Assembly: GCA_016714025.1 (NCBI GenBank) | Contig: JADJOB010000002.1 | Location: 2,450,001-2,514,000, forward strand | DNA: 64,000 nt | Source of the DNA: Saprospiraceae bacterium | Lineage (GTDB): Bacteria; Bacteroidota; Bacteroidia; Chitinophagales; Saprospiraceae | Reading direction: 5' to 3' | In this document: positions 1 through 8,050 of the stretch, piece after piece | Layout: each line of letters begins with the position of its first letter | How positions within the stretch are numbered: position 1 is the stretch's first letter | Program-made: the position numbers and the translations under genes | Notes under the pieces: generated by a model | The model's database searches: none | What the model was told of the DNA's origin: nothing | The model's input: only the letters and a program-made list of their open reading frames with translations

Positions 1-97
1 GGGCTCGGGCAACAATTACAGACATCGAATAATCGATATAAGAGGTCTGAAGCTGTTTTTCAATATTTACCGATATAATTTTGTCGTGATCAGACAT
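1..97 (-). CDS. gyrA: DNA gyrase subunit A, N-terminal fragment (cut by window edge)
   Basis: Reading the minus strand from an ATG at 97 gives 32 codons before the window ends. They start MSDHDKIISVNIEKQ and contain SYIDYSMSVIVARA. The YIDYSMSVIV block is the conserved N-terminus of GyrA, the subunit that breaks and rejoins DNA in gyrase. The Bacteroidota ParC N-terminus is different, so gyrase is preferred over topoisomerase IV. The catalytic tyrosine and the rest of the protein lie outside the window. It is divergent from menG and has a plausible promoter at 126-156. Confidence 0.88.
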   Translation of the reverse strand, partial: MSDHDKIISVNIEKQLQTSYIDYSMSVIVARA

Positions 98-125
98 AGC
101 GAACGGGCCTTTTTTATTAAGTCCG

Positions 126-156
126 CAAAAATAATAAAAAGATGCCCTAATTCCAA
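126..156 (-). promoter_or_regulatory. Bacteroidetes-type promoter for gyrA
   Basis: On the minus strand TATTTTTG (133 to 126) matches the -7 consensus TAnnTTTG. A TTG (156 to 154) lies 20 bases upstream of it, at the -33 position. The predicted transcript would start near 122 and leave a leader of about 25 bases before the gyrA ATG at 97. Consensus matches are seen directly; promoter activity is inferred. Confidence 0.55.
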
Positions 157-261
157 GGATTATTTTACAAAAAACAGCTTTTAAAAATCAGTATTTCAGT
201 CTATTAAAAATATTTATTTTTATAATATATACCCCTTTAAACGATCTCGTTTTTTTGAATG

Positions 262-269
262 TACCTTTG
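262..269 (+). promoter_or_regulatory. -7 box (TACCTTTG) near the menG start
   Basis: TACCTTTG matches TAnnTTTG and lies just inside the longest menG reading frame, after the ATG at 259. No good -33 TTG is visible about 20 bases upstream. If the box is real, transcription starts near 273, downstream of ATG 259. That would favour the TTG at 289 as the start codon. Confidence 0.35.
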
Positions 270-288
270 TTTTGAAATTCAAGAAAAA

Positions 289-1014
289 TTGGTTAATCCA
301 TACACTACAGAAGGTTCTAAAAAACAACAGGTCATCCGGATGTTTGATAATATTTCAGGCACCTATGATTTGTTAAATTCAATACTTTCTTTGGGAATTG
401 ACCGGTATTGGCGTAAAAAAGCATTGAATTTGATTTCCAAAGCACCGGGTGATTCCCTAAAATTGCTGGATATAGCGTCCGGTACTTGTGATTTGGCTAT
501 TCAAGCCGCAAGAACATATAAAAATTCCAAAATCATTGCTACGGATGTCTCGGAAAAAATGTTGGAAATTGGTCGGGCAAAAGTGATAAAGCAACACCTT
601 CAAAATCAGATTGAATGTCAGTTTGCAGATGCTGAAAATATCCCGTTTACTGAAAATACCTTTGATGTAATTACGGTTGCTTTTGGAGTGCGAAATTTTG
701 AAAACTTGGAAAAAGGCATTTTAGAAATGCATCGTGTTATTAAACCAGGTGGACAAATTGTGATTTTGGAATTTTCAAGACCTTTGATTTTTCCAATCAA
801 ACAAATTTTTCAGTTTTATTTTAAATACATATTGCCTTTGATTGGTCGCATGCTTTCAAAAGATCAAAGAGCGTATAATTACTTATTTGAATCCGTGCAA
901 CAATTTCCCGATTTTGGGCGTTTTACTGCCATTCTAGAAGCATCTGGATTTAAAAATTGTTCCTATAAACCATTGACTTTTGGTATATGCAGCATCTACA
1001 TCGGATACAAATAG
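289..1014 (+). CDS. menG: Demethylmenaquinone methyltransferase (UbiE/MenG)
   Basis: Class I SAM methyltransferase that makes the last methylation of menaquinone, the respiratory quinone of Bacteroidota. Seen: FDNISGTYDLLNSILSLG near the N-terminus, which is the UbiE/COQ5 signature. The SAM-binding LLDIASGTCDLA, the FGVRNFENL block and the RVIKPGGQIVILEFSRP block follow. The frame is open from an ATG at 259 (251 residues). I prefer the TTG at 289, which gives a typical MVNPYT start, because a -7 promoter box sits at 262-269; the ATG at 259 remains possible. The downstream porT overlaps its 3' end by 28 bases, and the ubiE-porT pair is a recurrent arrangement in Bacteroidota. Confidence 0.93.
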   Translation: MVNPYTTEGSKKQQVIRMFDNISGTYDLLNSILSLGIDRYWRKKALNLISKAPGDSLKLLDIASGTCDLAIQAARTYKNSKIIATDVSEKMLEIGRAKVIKQHLQNQIECQFADAENIPFTENTFDVITVAFGVRNFENLEKGILEMHRVIKPGGQIVILEFSRPLIFPIKQIFQFYFKYILPLIGRMLSKDQRAYNYLFESVQQFPDFGRFTAILEASGFKNCSYKPLTFGICSIYIGYK

Positions 1015-1706
1015 TATTGATTTTTATATTAGTGTGTATATCACAGGAATTGCTGCATTCACAAGTGAATTCGCACAGTTATAACTATCTTAGTTTTAGA
1101 AAAAAAGCGCACTATTTTGGTTTAACCATTGGGTACAATTCTTCAGGATTTAAAATAGAGCATTCCCGCAGATTTATAAATAATGGAAATTACAAATGGA
1201 ATGAAGGCCTATCCAATTCAGGTTTGACCCTTTCAATGATTACCAATTTTAAAATTGGTGACTACTTTGATTTTAGAGTTTTGCCCAGCATTGCCTTGTC
1301 TTACAGAAGTCTTGCTTATCAGGATTTAAATACAGGCATTGAAACAAAGGAGCGAATCGAATCCGTGTTTGGAGAGATTCCTTTATTGGTGCGCTTTACT
1401 TCGGCTCCTTATAAAGATAAACGTGTTTACTTTATTACTGGGGTTAAATACTCCTATGATTTCTCCTCTAACAGTCGATCAGATAAAAATCAATTTAAGA
1501 TAGTTCGGATTTCTCCACATGATTTTCAATTAGAAATAGGTGTAGGAATGCAATTCTATCTCCCCTATTTTATTTTTTCCCCTGAAATAAAATTTTCACA
1601 TGGATTAAATAACATATTGATTTTCGACAACAAATTGCCAGAGTCTACTATTATTGAAAAATTGTTTACCAAAGCGTTTACTTTGTCATTTCACTTTGAG
1701 GGTTAA
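987..1706 (+). CDS. porT: PorT/SprT-like T9SS outer-membrane barrel protein
   Basis: A 239-residue protein with a signal peptide (hydrophobic IVLIFILVCISQELLHSQ at the N-terminus) and alternating beta-strand sequence ending in a phenylalanine-rich strand, as expected for a small outer-membrane beta-barrel. The KKAHYFGLTIGYNSSGFKI segment after the signal, the length and the position directly after menG fit PorT/SprT. PorT is needed for type IX secretion and gliding in Porphyromonas and Flavobacterium. It overlaps menG by 28 bases, so the two are probably co-transcribed. Its 3' end overlaps the convergent ACP phosphodiesterase gene by 29 bases. A generic porin-family barrel is the alternative if context is ignored. 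Confidence 0.8.
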   Translation: MQHLHRIQIVLIFILVCISQELLHSQVNSHSYNYLSFRKKAHYFGLTIGYNSSGFKIEHSRRFINNGNYKWNEGLSNSGLTLSMITNFKIGDYFDFRVLPSIALSYRSLAYQDLNTGIETKERIESVFGEIPLLVRFTSAPYKDKRVYFITGVKYSYDFSSNSRSDKNQFKIVRISPHDFQLEIGVGMQFYLPYFIFSPEIKFSHGLNNILIFDNKLPESTIIEKLFTKAFTLSFHFEG

Positions 1707-2277
1707 AGCGTTGTGAGGTTTCGGTTTTGCATTCCATATAAAATTTATTAAAGTATTCTGTTAGTTGATTTTCATGTGCTTCTACTATTGGTAATATTTT
1801 TCTAAAATCAACAGGGAATTTTGCTTTTTTATTCATTCTTATACACACGTTTTCAAGCCTGTTTAGATTGGTGTACTGCATAAGCCATTTGTCCTGAATC
1901 ATCATGTTGCAAATAGCACCAATTTTTAAGGGCATAAACTCAACCATCCGATTCAATTTGTTATAGCAATCTTCTTGAAAATTCTCAAAGCTTTTTAAAT
2001 TATGTAAATCCCAGTTTCTATATAGTAAATAATCGCATACAATATCAGTACCAACCGGTGCATATTTATGGATTAGTGTGTGAAATAATTTATTTATCTG
2101 GAGTATTTCATTGTGATTATTTGAAAAGTGATCAATCCAACGATGCATTCTAATTCCAACTTGAAATGATTCGTGGACCTCTTTTTCCTGGTGCTTTGTA
2201 ATAAAATCACAGATATAATTACCTGCAAGCAGTTGTTCGGAAGGATACGCAAGGTTTAAATGAGCCAGAAAATTCAT
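1678..2277 (-). CDS. ACP phosphodiesterase-like protein (AcpH/DUF479 family)
   Basis: A 199-residue cytosolic protein beginning MNFLAHLNLAYPSEQLLAGN. It carries the AcpH-family motifs: an N-terminal LLAGNYICDF with the conserved aspartate near residue 24, GIRMHRWIDHFSNNH, and a later D-x-x-x-D region (VCDYLLYRNW). Family members remove 4'-phosphopantetheine from acyl carrier protein, as known for E. coli AcpH. In Bacteroidota this activity is mostly assigned by homology. It is convergent with porT and divergent from ychF, and appears to be a single gene. Confidence 0.82.
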   Translation of the reverse strand: MNFLAHLNLAYPSEQLLAGNYICDFITKHQEKEVHESFQVGIRMHRWIDHFSNNHNEILQINKLFHTLIHKYAPVGTDIVCDYLLYRNWDLHNLKSFENFQEDCYNKLNRMVEFMPLKIGAICNMMIQDKWLMQYTNLNRLENVCIRMNKKAKFPVDFRKILPIVEAHENQLTEYFNKFYMECKTETSQRFNPQSEMTK

Positions 2278-2330
2278 AAAAGCAGAAAGTTAATGATTTT
2301 CAATTGCATAAATTGGCTCTGGCTTTTTTC

Positions 2331-2338
2331 TAATTTTG
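2331..2338 (+). promoter_or_regulatory. -7 box upstream of ychF
   Basis: TAATTTTG matches TAnnTTTG and ends 17 bases before the ychF ATG. Two TTG triplets lie upstream at spacings of 15 and 24 bases, neither ideal for a -33 element, so only the -7 half is convincing. Confidence 0.45.
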
Positions 2339-2355
2339 TGAAAATATAAAATGAT

Positions 2356-3450
2356 ATGGGTTTGCAATGTGGAATCGTGGGATTGCCGAATGTAGGTAAA
2401 TCAACTTTGTTTAATGCGTTGACCTCTGCTGGTGCATTGGCAGCAAATTATCCATTTGCAACAAAGGATCCGAATTTAGGTGTAATCACGGTACCTGATG
2501 TCCGTTTAAAAGAGTTGGCGGCTATCGCAAATCCGCAGCGGGTTGTTCCAACGACTGTTGATATTTTAGATATAGCCGGTCTTATAAAAGGGGCTTCAAA
2601 AGGTGAAGGACTGGGAAATCAGTTTTTAGCCAATATTCGGGAAGTTGATGCAATTATCCATGTAGTTCGTGCTTTCGATGATGATAATGTGGTACATGTG
2701 GATGGATCTGTAAATCCAATTCGGGATAAAGAAATTGTGGATACTGAATTAATATTAAAAGATCTGGAAACCAGTGATAAGCGTATGGATCGTCTTCGCA
2801 AGCAGTCTAAGAGCGGAGATAAGGAAGTACTCAGAGAATTGGAATTTCTTGAACAAATCAATAAACATCTTGAATCTGGCAAACCTGCAAGATCTTTTAT
2901 AACGGATGCTGAAACAGCAATCCTGGTTAAAAATAGTCAGCTTTTAACTGGAAAACCCGTATTGTATGTTTGCAATGTTGATGAAGCATCTATTCATACC
3001 GGCAACGCTCACACAAAATCTTTTATAGAAGCAGTAAAAGATGAGCAGGCAAAAGTCATATTGATATCAGCGGGCATTGAAGCCGAAATTTCTGAGTTGC
3101 CTGAAGAAGAACGAAGTGAGTTTTTTAAAAGTATGGGTTTGGAAGAACCAGGTATCAATTTAATCAGCCGTTCGGCTTATGAATTACTGGATCTTGTTAC
3201 GTATTTTACTGTAGGGGAAAAAGAAGTTCGTGCCTGGACAATTGTTAAAGGAACAAAAGCTCCACAAGCGGCAGCTGTGATCCATACTGATTTTGAAAAG
3301 GGATTTATCCGGGCTGAAGTTATTCAATACCAGGATTACATTACATTTAAATCAGAAGCCGCCATTAAATCAGCAGGAAAAATGTCAACTGAAGGGAAAG
3401 AGTATGTTGTAAAAGACGGTGACATTATGCATTTCTTATTTAATGTTTAA
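2356..3450 (+). CDS. ychF: Redox-regulated ribosome-binding ATPase YchF
   Basis: A 364-residue Obg-related P-loop NTPase of normal family length. Seen in order: Walker A GLPNVGKST (about 9-17), switch/Walker B DILDIAGLIKGASKGEG, a coiled-coil insertion (about residues 130-165), the YchF-type NVDE in place of NKxD that underlies ATP preference, and a C-terminal TGS domain (YFTVGEKEVRAWTI; FEKGFIRAEVIQYQDYI). The protein binds ribosomes and acts in translation and stress responses. It is a single gene between an AcpH-like gene and a convergent methyltransferase. Confidence 0.96.
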   Translation: MGLQCGIVGLPNVGKSTLFNALTSAGALAANYPFATKDPNLGVITVPDVRLKELAAIANPQRVVPTTVDILDIAGLIKGASKGEGLGNQFLANIREVDAIIHVVRAFDDDNVVHVDGSVNPIRDKEIVDTELILKDLETSDKRMDRLRKQSKSGDKEVLRELEFLEQINKHLESGKPARSFITDAETAILVKNSQLLTGKPVLYVCNVDEASIHTGNAHTKSFIEAVKDEQAKVILISAGIEAEISELPEEERSEFFKSMGLEEPGINLISRSAYELLDLVTYFTVGEKEVRAWTIVKGTKAPQAAAVIHTDFEKGFIRAEVIQYQDYITFKSEAAIKSAGKMSTEGKEYVVKDGDIMHFLFNV

Positions 3451-3463
3451 TGTCCGAAAAGAA

Positions 3464-4351
3464 TTATTGTTTTCTGAAAATATAAATTTGACTGGAATAG
3501 CGATTGTTTTTTGAAAAGGATGCAATTGCATTTGAAATGAACCCAGTTACAAATCCTCTTGCCAATCCTGCAAAATTTCCTTTGTATTTTTCACTTAGCA
3601 TGGCTACATAATACGCATCAAAATACATTGGCCTGGTTTCAATATGTGAAAAAGAGTAACGATTTAATAAATTTATTATAGTCTCTGGAGTAAAATGCCA
3701 TAAATGCCTTGGCACATCATACCCTGCCCAATATTCCTTGTAATAGCCGGTATCAAATGAATTGCAATTAGGTACAGCAATTATTAAATATGCATTTGGC
3801 TTTAATATTTTTCTGATTTCTTCCAATCGTTGATTTAATTCCGGAACATGTTCTAAAACATGCCACATCGTTATGACATCAACGCTTTCTGCAGGTATTT
3901 GATTTATATACAATTCATCAAATACCTGGATATTAAATTTGTTGATCGAATTGGATCTTGTATTGAGATCCGGCTCTATCCCAAAGCAATTGAACCCTTG
4001 AGTTTGACATTCATTTAAAAAGTATCCGGCGCCACTGCCTATATCCAAAAGTCTTGGATTTTGATGAAACTTCCTTATTAATGCTATTTTTTGCTTTATT
4101 GTAAATTGTCTTATTCTGCGATAGATTTTATTAACAAGACCAGTGTTTGTGTCACTATGAGAAATATAGTTTTCCGATAGATAATAGGCTCCTAATTGCT
4201 CTGTGTCAGGTCTCGGCGAGGTAATTATAAAGCGGCAGGATGCACAAATTTCTAAATTAAAATATTCACCAGAAATCGAATGGTCTTTGATTTTTAAGAA
4301 GCTTTCAAACCGTTCCAGTTTGCATATGGGACATTTAGTAATCGAAATCAT
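3464..4351 (-). CDS. SAM-dependent methyltransferase with N-terminal zinc ribbon
   Basis: About 295 residues. The N-terminus has two Cys pairs (CPICKLE and CASCRF) that look like a small zinc ribbon. The SAM-binding LLDIGSGAGYFLNECQ follows at about residue 95, then acidic DVITMWHVLEHVPE and the post-motif ILKPNAYLIIAVPN. Methyltransferases of this type act on sugars, lipids or proteins; the substrate cannot be read here. The frame is open from a TTG at 4357, but the ATG at 4351 gives the natural MISITKCPIC start. A -7-like box (TACATTTG, 4362 to 4355) sits three bases upstream of that ATG. Confidence 0.82.
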   Translation of the reverse strand: MISITKCPICKLERFESFLKIKDHSISGEYFNLEICASCRFIITSPRPDTEQLGAYYLSENYISHSDTNTGLVNKIYRRIRQFTIKQKIALIRKFHQNPRLLDIGSGAGYFLNECQTQGFNCFGIEPDLNTRSNSINKFNIQVFDELYINQIPAESVDVITMWHVLEHVPELNQRLEEIRKILKPNAYLIIAVPNCNSFDTGYYKEYWAGYDVPRHLWHFTPETIINLLNRYSFSHIETRPMYFDAYYVAMLSEKYKGNFAGLARGFVTGFISNAIASFSKNNRYSSQIYIFRKQ

Positions 4352-4354
4352 ATG

Positions 4355-4362
4355 CAAATGTA
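4355..4362 (-). promoter_or_regulatory. -7 box abutting the methyltransferase start
   Basis: Minus-strand TACATTTG matches TAnnTTTG. If the final G is at about -4, transcription starts at the A of the ATG (4351), giving a leaderless message. No clear -33 TTG is visible, so this could be chance. Confidence 0.3.
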
Positions 4363-4417
4363 AATTGATGGTTTTAAAATTAAATCGAAGGCTGTAATTT
4401 TATTTAAATAATGGTTC

Positions 4418-7400
4418 TTATTTTAATAAAGTAATATTGCCTTTCTTTGAGTATTCTTTGTTTTCGAAACATTTAAACTTCAAGCCATAGCCAAATACAT
4501 CCGGACTAAGTAACTCGCCTTTATAACGCCCGTCCCATCCTATGTTAATGTCAGTAGTTTTGAATACGCGTTCACCCCATCGATTATATATCTGAAAATC
4601 TATTTCAGTTACAGCACTGGAACGAGACCTTACAAAAAGAATATCATTTTTTGAATCATTGTTTGGGCTAAATGCATTGGGAACAAAAACAGATTCTGAA
4701 CAGTCGTTAACTATAATTGTAATAGTAGCAGAAGCAGTGCAACCATTTTCATCAACAATGGTCACAGTATAGCTAGTTGTTTTAGTTGGTGTTGCTATGG
4801 GATTATAAATTGAAGAATCCGATAAGCTGCCATCATTAGGTTTCCAACTGTATTTCCAATTTGCGTTGAAAGTAGCAGTAAGCTGTGTTTTTTGACCTGG
4901 AACTATTTGTTTAGGATCAGCATCAACTACTAATTGATTTTGGATATCACTTACTTTTACCAGATAGCTTGCTTCCCAGCTGCAACCAAATGAATTTGTA
5001 ACGATAACTTTATAAACTTGATCAAAATCTGGTTTCACCAGAATGCAAGTATCTTTATCATTGCCTGAAATACTTTCTTTCGGAAACCATTCAAAATGGA
5101 GGCTATCCCCTTTTGAAATGTGTAATATTAATTTCACACTATCTCCTTTGCAGATGATTGGCTGGCCAGATATGTCGGCAATAAATTCGTATAAGGTTAC
5201 ATGCACCGTATCAGACTTTTCACATCCATAAGCATCAACAGCTTTAACAATGTAAAAAGTTGTTTTTTCAGGTTCCACTTTGATTTCAGGGCCTGAACCA
5301 ATTTCCTTATTATCTGAATTGCACCAAGTCAATTTAAGTCCGGTGATATTGCTATTGGCTTTTAGAAGGATGCTGCTTTTAGCACACAGTGTGGTATCGG
5401 GTCCGGCAAGCAATTGGATTGCTGGTGGAACTACAATACATATACTATCCCTGATAAAACAACTATCAGGATACCTGGGGTCATAAATTTTTACATAATA
5501 CTTTTTGCTAGAACTAAGGGTGGTTTTTGGATTCGGGATATTCGGATCATCCAATCCTTCACTTGGTGACCATTCATATTTAAATGAAGTGTCTGCTGAA
5601 GGATTGAGGTAGATAATGCCATCACAGCTTACTAAGGAATCTAATACTGTAGAAAATAATTTAATAACAGTAATTTCACGTTCAGTGGTTCGTTTACAAA
5701 CTGAATCTGATTCCAATACAATTCGGTAAGTTCCAGTTTTGTTATAAACGTAACGATCTATTTTATTAGTGGATTGTCCTATTCCGTCACCAAAATCCCA
5801 GTGTATTTTTCCGGTACTGGTTGTTGTTACTTTTATTTCTAATGATCCGCAAGTTGTTTCAACGGTAAGATCTGGTAATGAAGCGTTGGCTGCATTAATT
5901 ATGATGCTATCAGAAAGACCGCAATTAAATTGATTTTTAATTGTAAATCTCAACACATAGCGTCCAGGGCTTGGACAAGATACTTGAATGTTTGATTGAT
6001 TTAAAGGACTGATAATAATTGGGTTTGCTTCCCATGCTATTAAAAGGGTATCCGCAGTATTGAGATTTTGAATTGATATTTGTATCGAATCGCCAGCACA
6101 AATTAAATATTCTTTTTTGTATTTCAGATTGAGTGCTTTGTTTGAAATTGTAATTGAATCTATTGCGGGACATTGTGCACCAATGCCAGCCTTCACATAA
6201 AATTTTCGAGTTCCACTAATCGTATCTGAATAATGAGAGCCGGTAAAATAAGTTGGATTAAATAAACGGTTGTTTGACCAGGAAAAAACGGTTGAAGAAT
6301 CGGATGAAGCTGTTATATCAAATTTTCCATTACAAACAATGGTATCAGCTTGTAACTTTAAATTCAATTTATCTTTAACGAGTATTTTAATTTGCCGGAT
6401 TGCTGAACAAGGTCCATCTGTTATTGTAACAGAATAAGTTGTTGTTGAGGATGGTTTTGCAATGGGGTCACTTGGGTTTGACAGATCCAGGGTATTGGTT
6501 GGACTCCATTGGTAAGTCAAACGGGGGTTTGGGTTTTTCACCAGGTGTACAGAATCTCCGTTGCAAATACTCAATTCACTGGCGATTAAATTAACTTCGA
6601 TCAGATTTACCAAAATGGATTTTTGAATGCTTGCTGTGCATCCATTTTCATCTGTTATGGTTAAACTGATTTCAATCAGGCTATCTCCTTGTAATTTAAA
6701 CACAGGATTTAAATCCATAGAATTTAAATTGTCCTTGGGACTTTTAAGATTCCAATTTCGTTTCACAATTTGGCCGGAAGCAGAGGATTGATCAAGAATA
6801 GATATTTTAACAGTAGAATCACAATCCGTTTGAATTTGAAAGTCGGGCTTTAGTTGTGGATCTATAACTTGTATGAGTTGCTTTGATGTATCATCACACT
6901 CTCCATTTTTTACGATCAACACCACTTCATAAATTCCTGCTTTTGGATATTTAATGCTTGGATTTATAGCAGTTGAATTTAGATTTCGATTATTTTGAAA
7001 ATCAAAATACCAAAAATAGCTTAATGCATTTAAACTTTGATCAGTAAAGGAAACATCCAATCCATCACATAACAAAGAACTTCTTGTAAATTTTGCTTCA
7101 GGTTGAATACCACATGGAACCATATTTACCTCATAATCTCTTTTGGTATACCCTATTAACTTACCATTCCTATATTCTGAAACGCAAATTCCAAATAAGA
7201 ACTGCCCACGAATTGTAGGTGTAAATGTGATTTCACCTGTTTGGGAATTAATAAAAACCGGACTGCCAACTAAATTACTTAAATCGTAATTAGGTGCCCA
7301 TACTACCGTATCATAGGGAGGAAAATCAGGTCTTCCTGCAGGATCAAGACGAGTTTTGCCTTTAAACGGAGTACAAAAACTATAGACTAAGGAATCCCCA

Positions 7401-8035
7401 TCCACATCTACGGCTCCATGATTAAAGTAATAAGGTTTATTTACACAGGCATAAATTGGAGGAAAAGCTCCAAACACCGGATTTGAATTTTTTGCTTTCA
7501 AGTTGTCCGCAGTAATATGGGCTGTGTAGGTTGCACCGGTTTCCAACGGTTCCGTGATATTTAATAAGGTTTCATTTCTACAACATCTTTGATACGCTAA
7601 AATGTATCCTCGTTCATCAAAGGGCAATAAAATGGTATCCCTATAAATCGTTTGGTGCACACACACTTCATTAAATTTTCCAGGACAAAAATTGTCAACT
7701 GTTTCTTGAAGTGTATCATTGTTCATTAGTTTTAAAGGGACAACCCCATCAAAGCCAACCCGAATTGCTTTTTGGCCATTTCCATAAAATATTCCAAGCA
7801 AGGCTGGATTGTCAAAGGGCACGGTGTCTGCGCCAAATATGCAATCTCTGCGCACAATGACGGTAACTTCATAATAATTATTACCAATGCTTCTGTAATT
7901 AAGTTGACCACCCACCAGGTGAGTAGCTTTTAATTCATCTGATGAACACAAAAGAACAATGCTCAAAACAACCAAACTCCGCAGGCTTTTTACTAAGCTT
8001 AGAAATTGATGCTTACTTATTTTGAAGTTGTTCAT
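4418..8035 (-). CDS. Giant secreted adhesin-like protein with gliding-motility C-terminal domain (copy B)
   Basis: 1205 residues. A signal peptide (about 1-37) ends before ATHLVGGQLNYRS. Next comes a conserved module of about 270 residues containing RRDC, AYQRCCRNETL and FGAFPPIYACVNKPY. A PKD-like domain follows (about 315-395, with YFWYFDF), then several Ig/PKD-like repeats with recurrent YTVTI-type strands. The last ~94 residues (FVPNAFSPNNDSKND, IYNRWGERVF, WDGRYKG, KKGNITLLK) are the CHU_C/TIGR04131 domain, a type B T9SS sorting signal. It is the last gene of a PorP, PorE-like, CHU_C cassette and 15 bases downstream of the PorE-like gene. Likely a surface adhesin or fibre exported by T9SS; the ligand is unknown. 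Confidence 0.85.
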   Translation of the reverse strand: MNNFKISKHQFLSLVKSLRSLVVLSIVLLCSSDELKATHLVGGQLNYRSIGNNYYEVTVIVRRDCIFGADTVPFDNPALLGIFYGNGQKAIRVGFDGVVPLKLMNNDTLQETVDNFCPGKFNEVCVHQTIYRDTILLPFDERGYILAYQRCCRNETLLNITEPLETGATYTAHITADNLKAKNSNPVFGAFPPIYACVNKPYYFNHGAVDVDGDSLVYSFCTPFKGKTRLDPAGRPDFPPYDTVVWAPNYDLSNLVGSPVFINSQTGEITFTPTIRGQFLFGICVSEYRNGKLIGYTKRDYEVNMVPCGIQPEAKFTRSSLLCDGLDVSFTDQSLNALSYFWYFDFQNNRNLNSTAINPSIKYPKAGIYEVVLIVKNGECDDTSKQLIQVIDPQLKPDFQIQTDCDSTVKISILDQSSASGQIVKRNWNLKSPKDNLNSMDLNPVFKLQGDSLIEISLTITDENGCTASIQKSILVNLIEVNLIASELSICNGDSVHLVKNPNPRLTYQWSPTNTLDLSNPSDPIAKPSSTTTYSVTITDGPCSAIRQIKILVKDKLNLKLQADTIVCNGKFDITASSDSSTVFSWSNNRLFNPTYFTGSHYSDTISGTRKFYVKAGIGAQCPAIDSITISNKALNLKYKKEYLICAGDSIQISIQNLNTADTLLIAWEANPIIISPLNQSNIQVSCPSPGRYVLRFTIKNQFNCGLSDSIIINAANASLPDLTVETTCGSLEIKVTTTSTGKIHWDFGDGIGQSTNKIDRYVYNKTGTYRIVLESDSVCKRTTEREITVIKLFSTVLDSLVSCDGIIYLNPSADTSFKYEWSPSEGLDDPNIPNPKTTLSSSKKYYVKIYDPRYPDSCFIRDSICIVVPPAIQLLAGPDTTLCAKSSILLKANSNITGLKLTWCNSDNKEIGSGPEIKVEPEKTTFYIVKAVDAYGCEKSDTVHVTLYEFIADISGQPIICKGDSVKLILHISKGDSLHFEWFPKESISGNDKDTCILVKPDFDQVYKVIVTNSFGCSWEASYLVKVSDIQNQLVVDADPKQIVPGQKTQLTATFNANWKYSWKPNDGSLSDSSIYNPIATPTKTTSYTVTIVDENGCTASATITIIVNDCSESVFVPNAFSPNNDSKNDILFVRSRSSAVTEIDFQIYNRWGERVFKTTDINIGWDGRYKGELLSPDVFGYGLKFKCFENKEYSKKGNITLLK

Positions 8036-8050
8036 TAGATAGGGTTTATG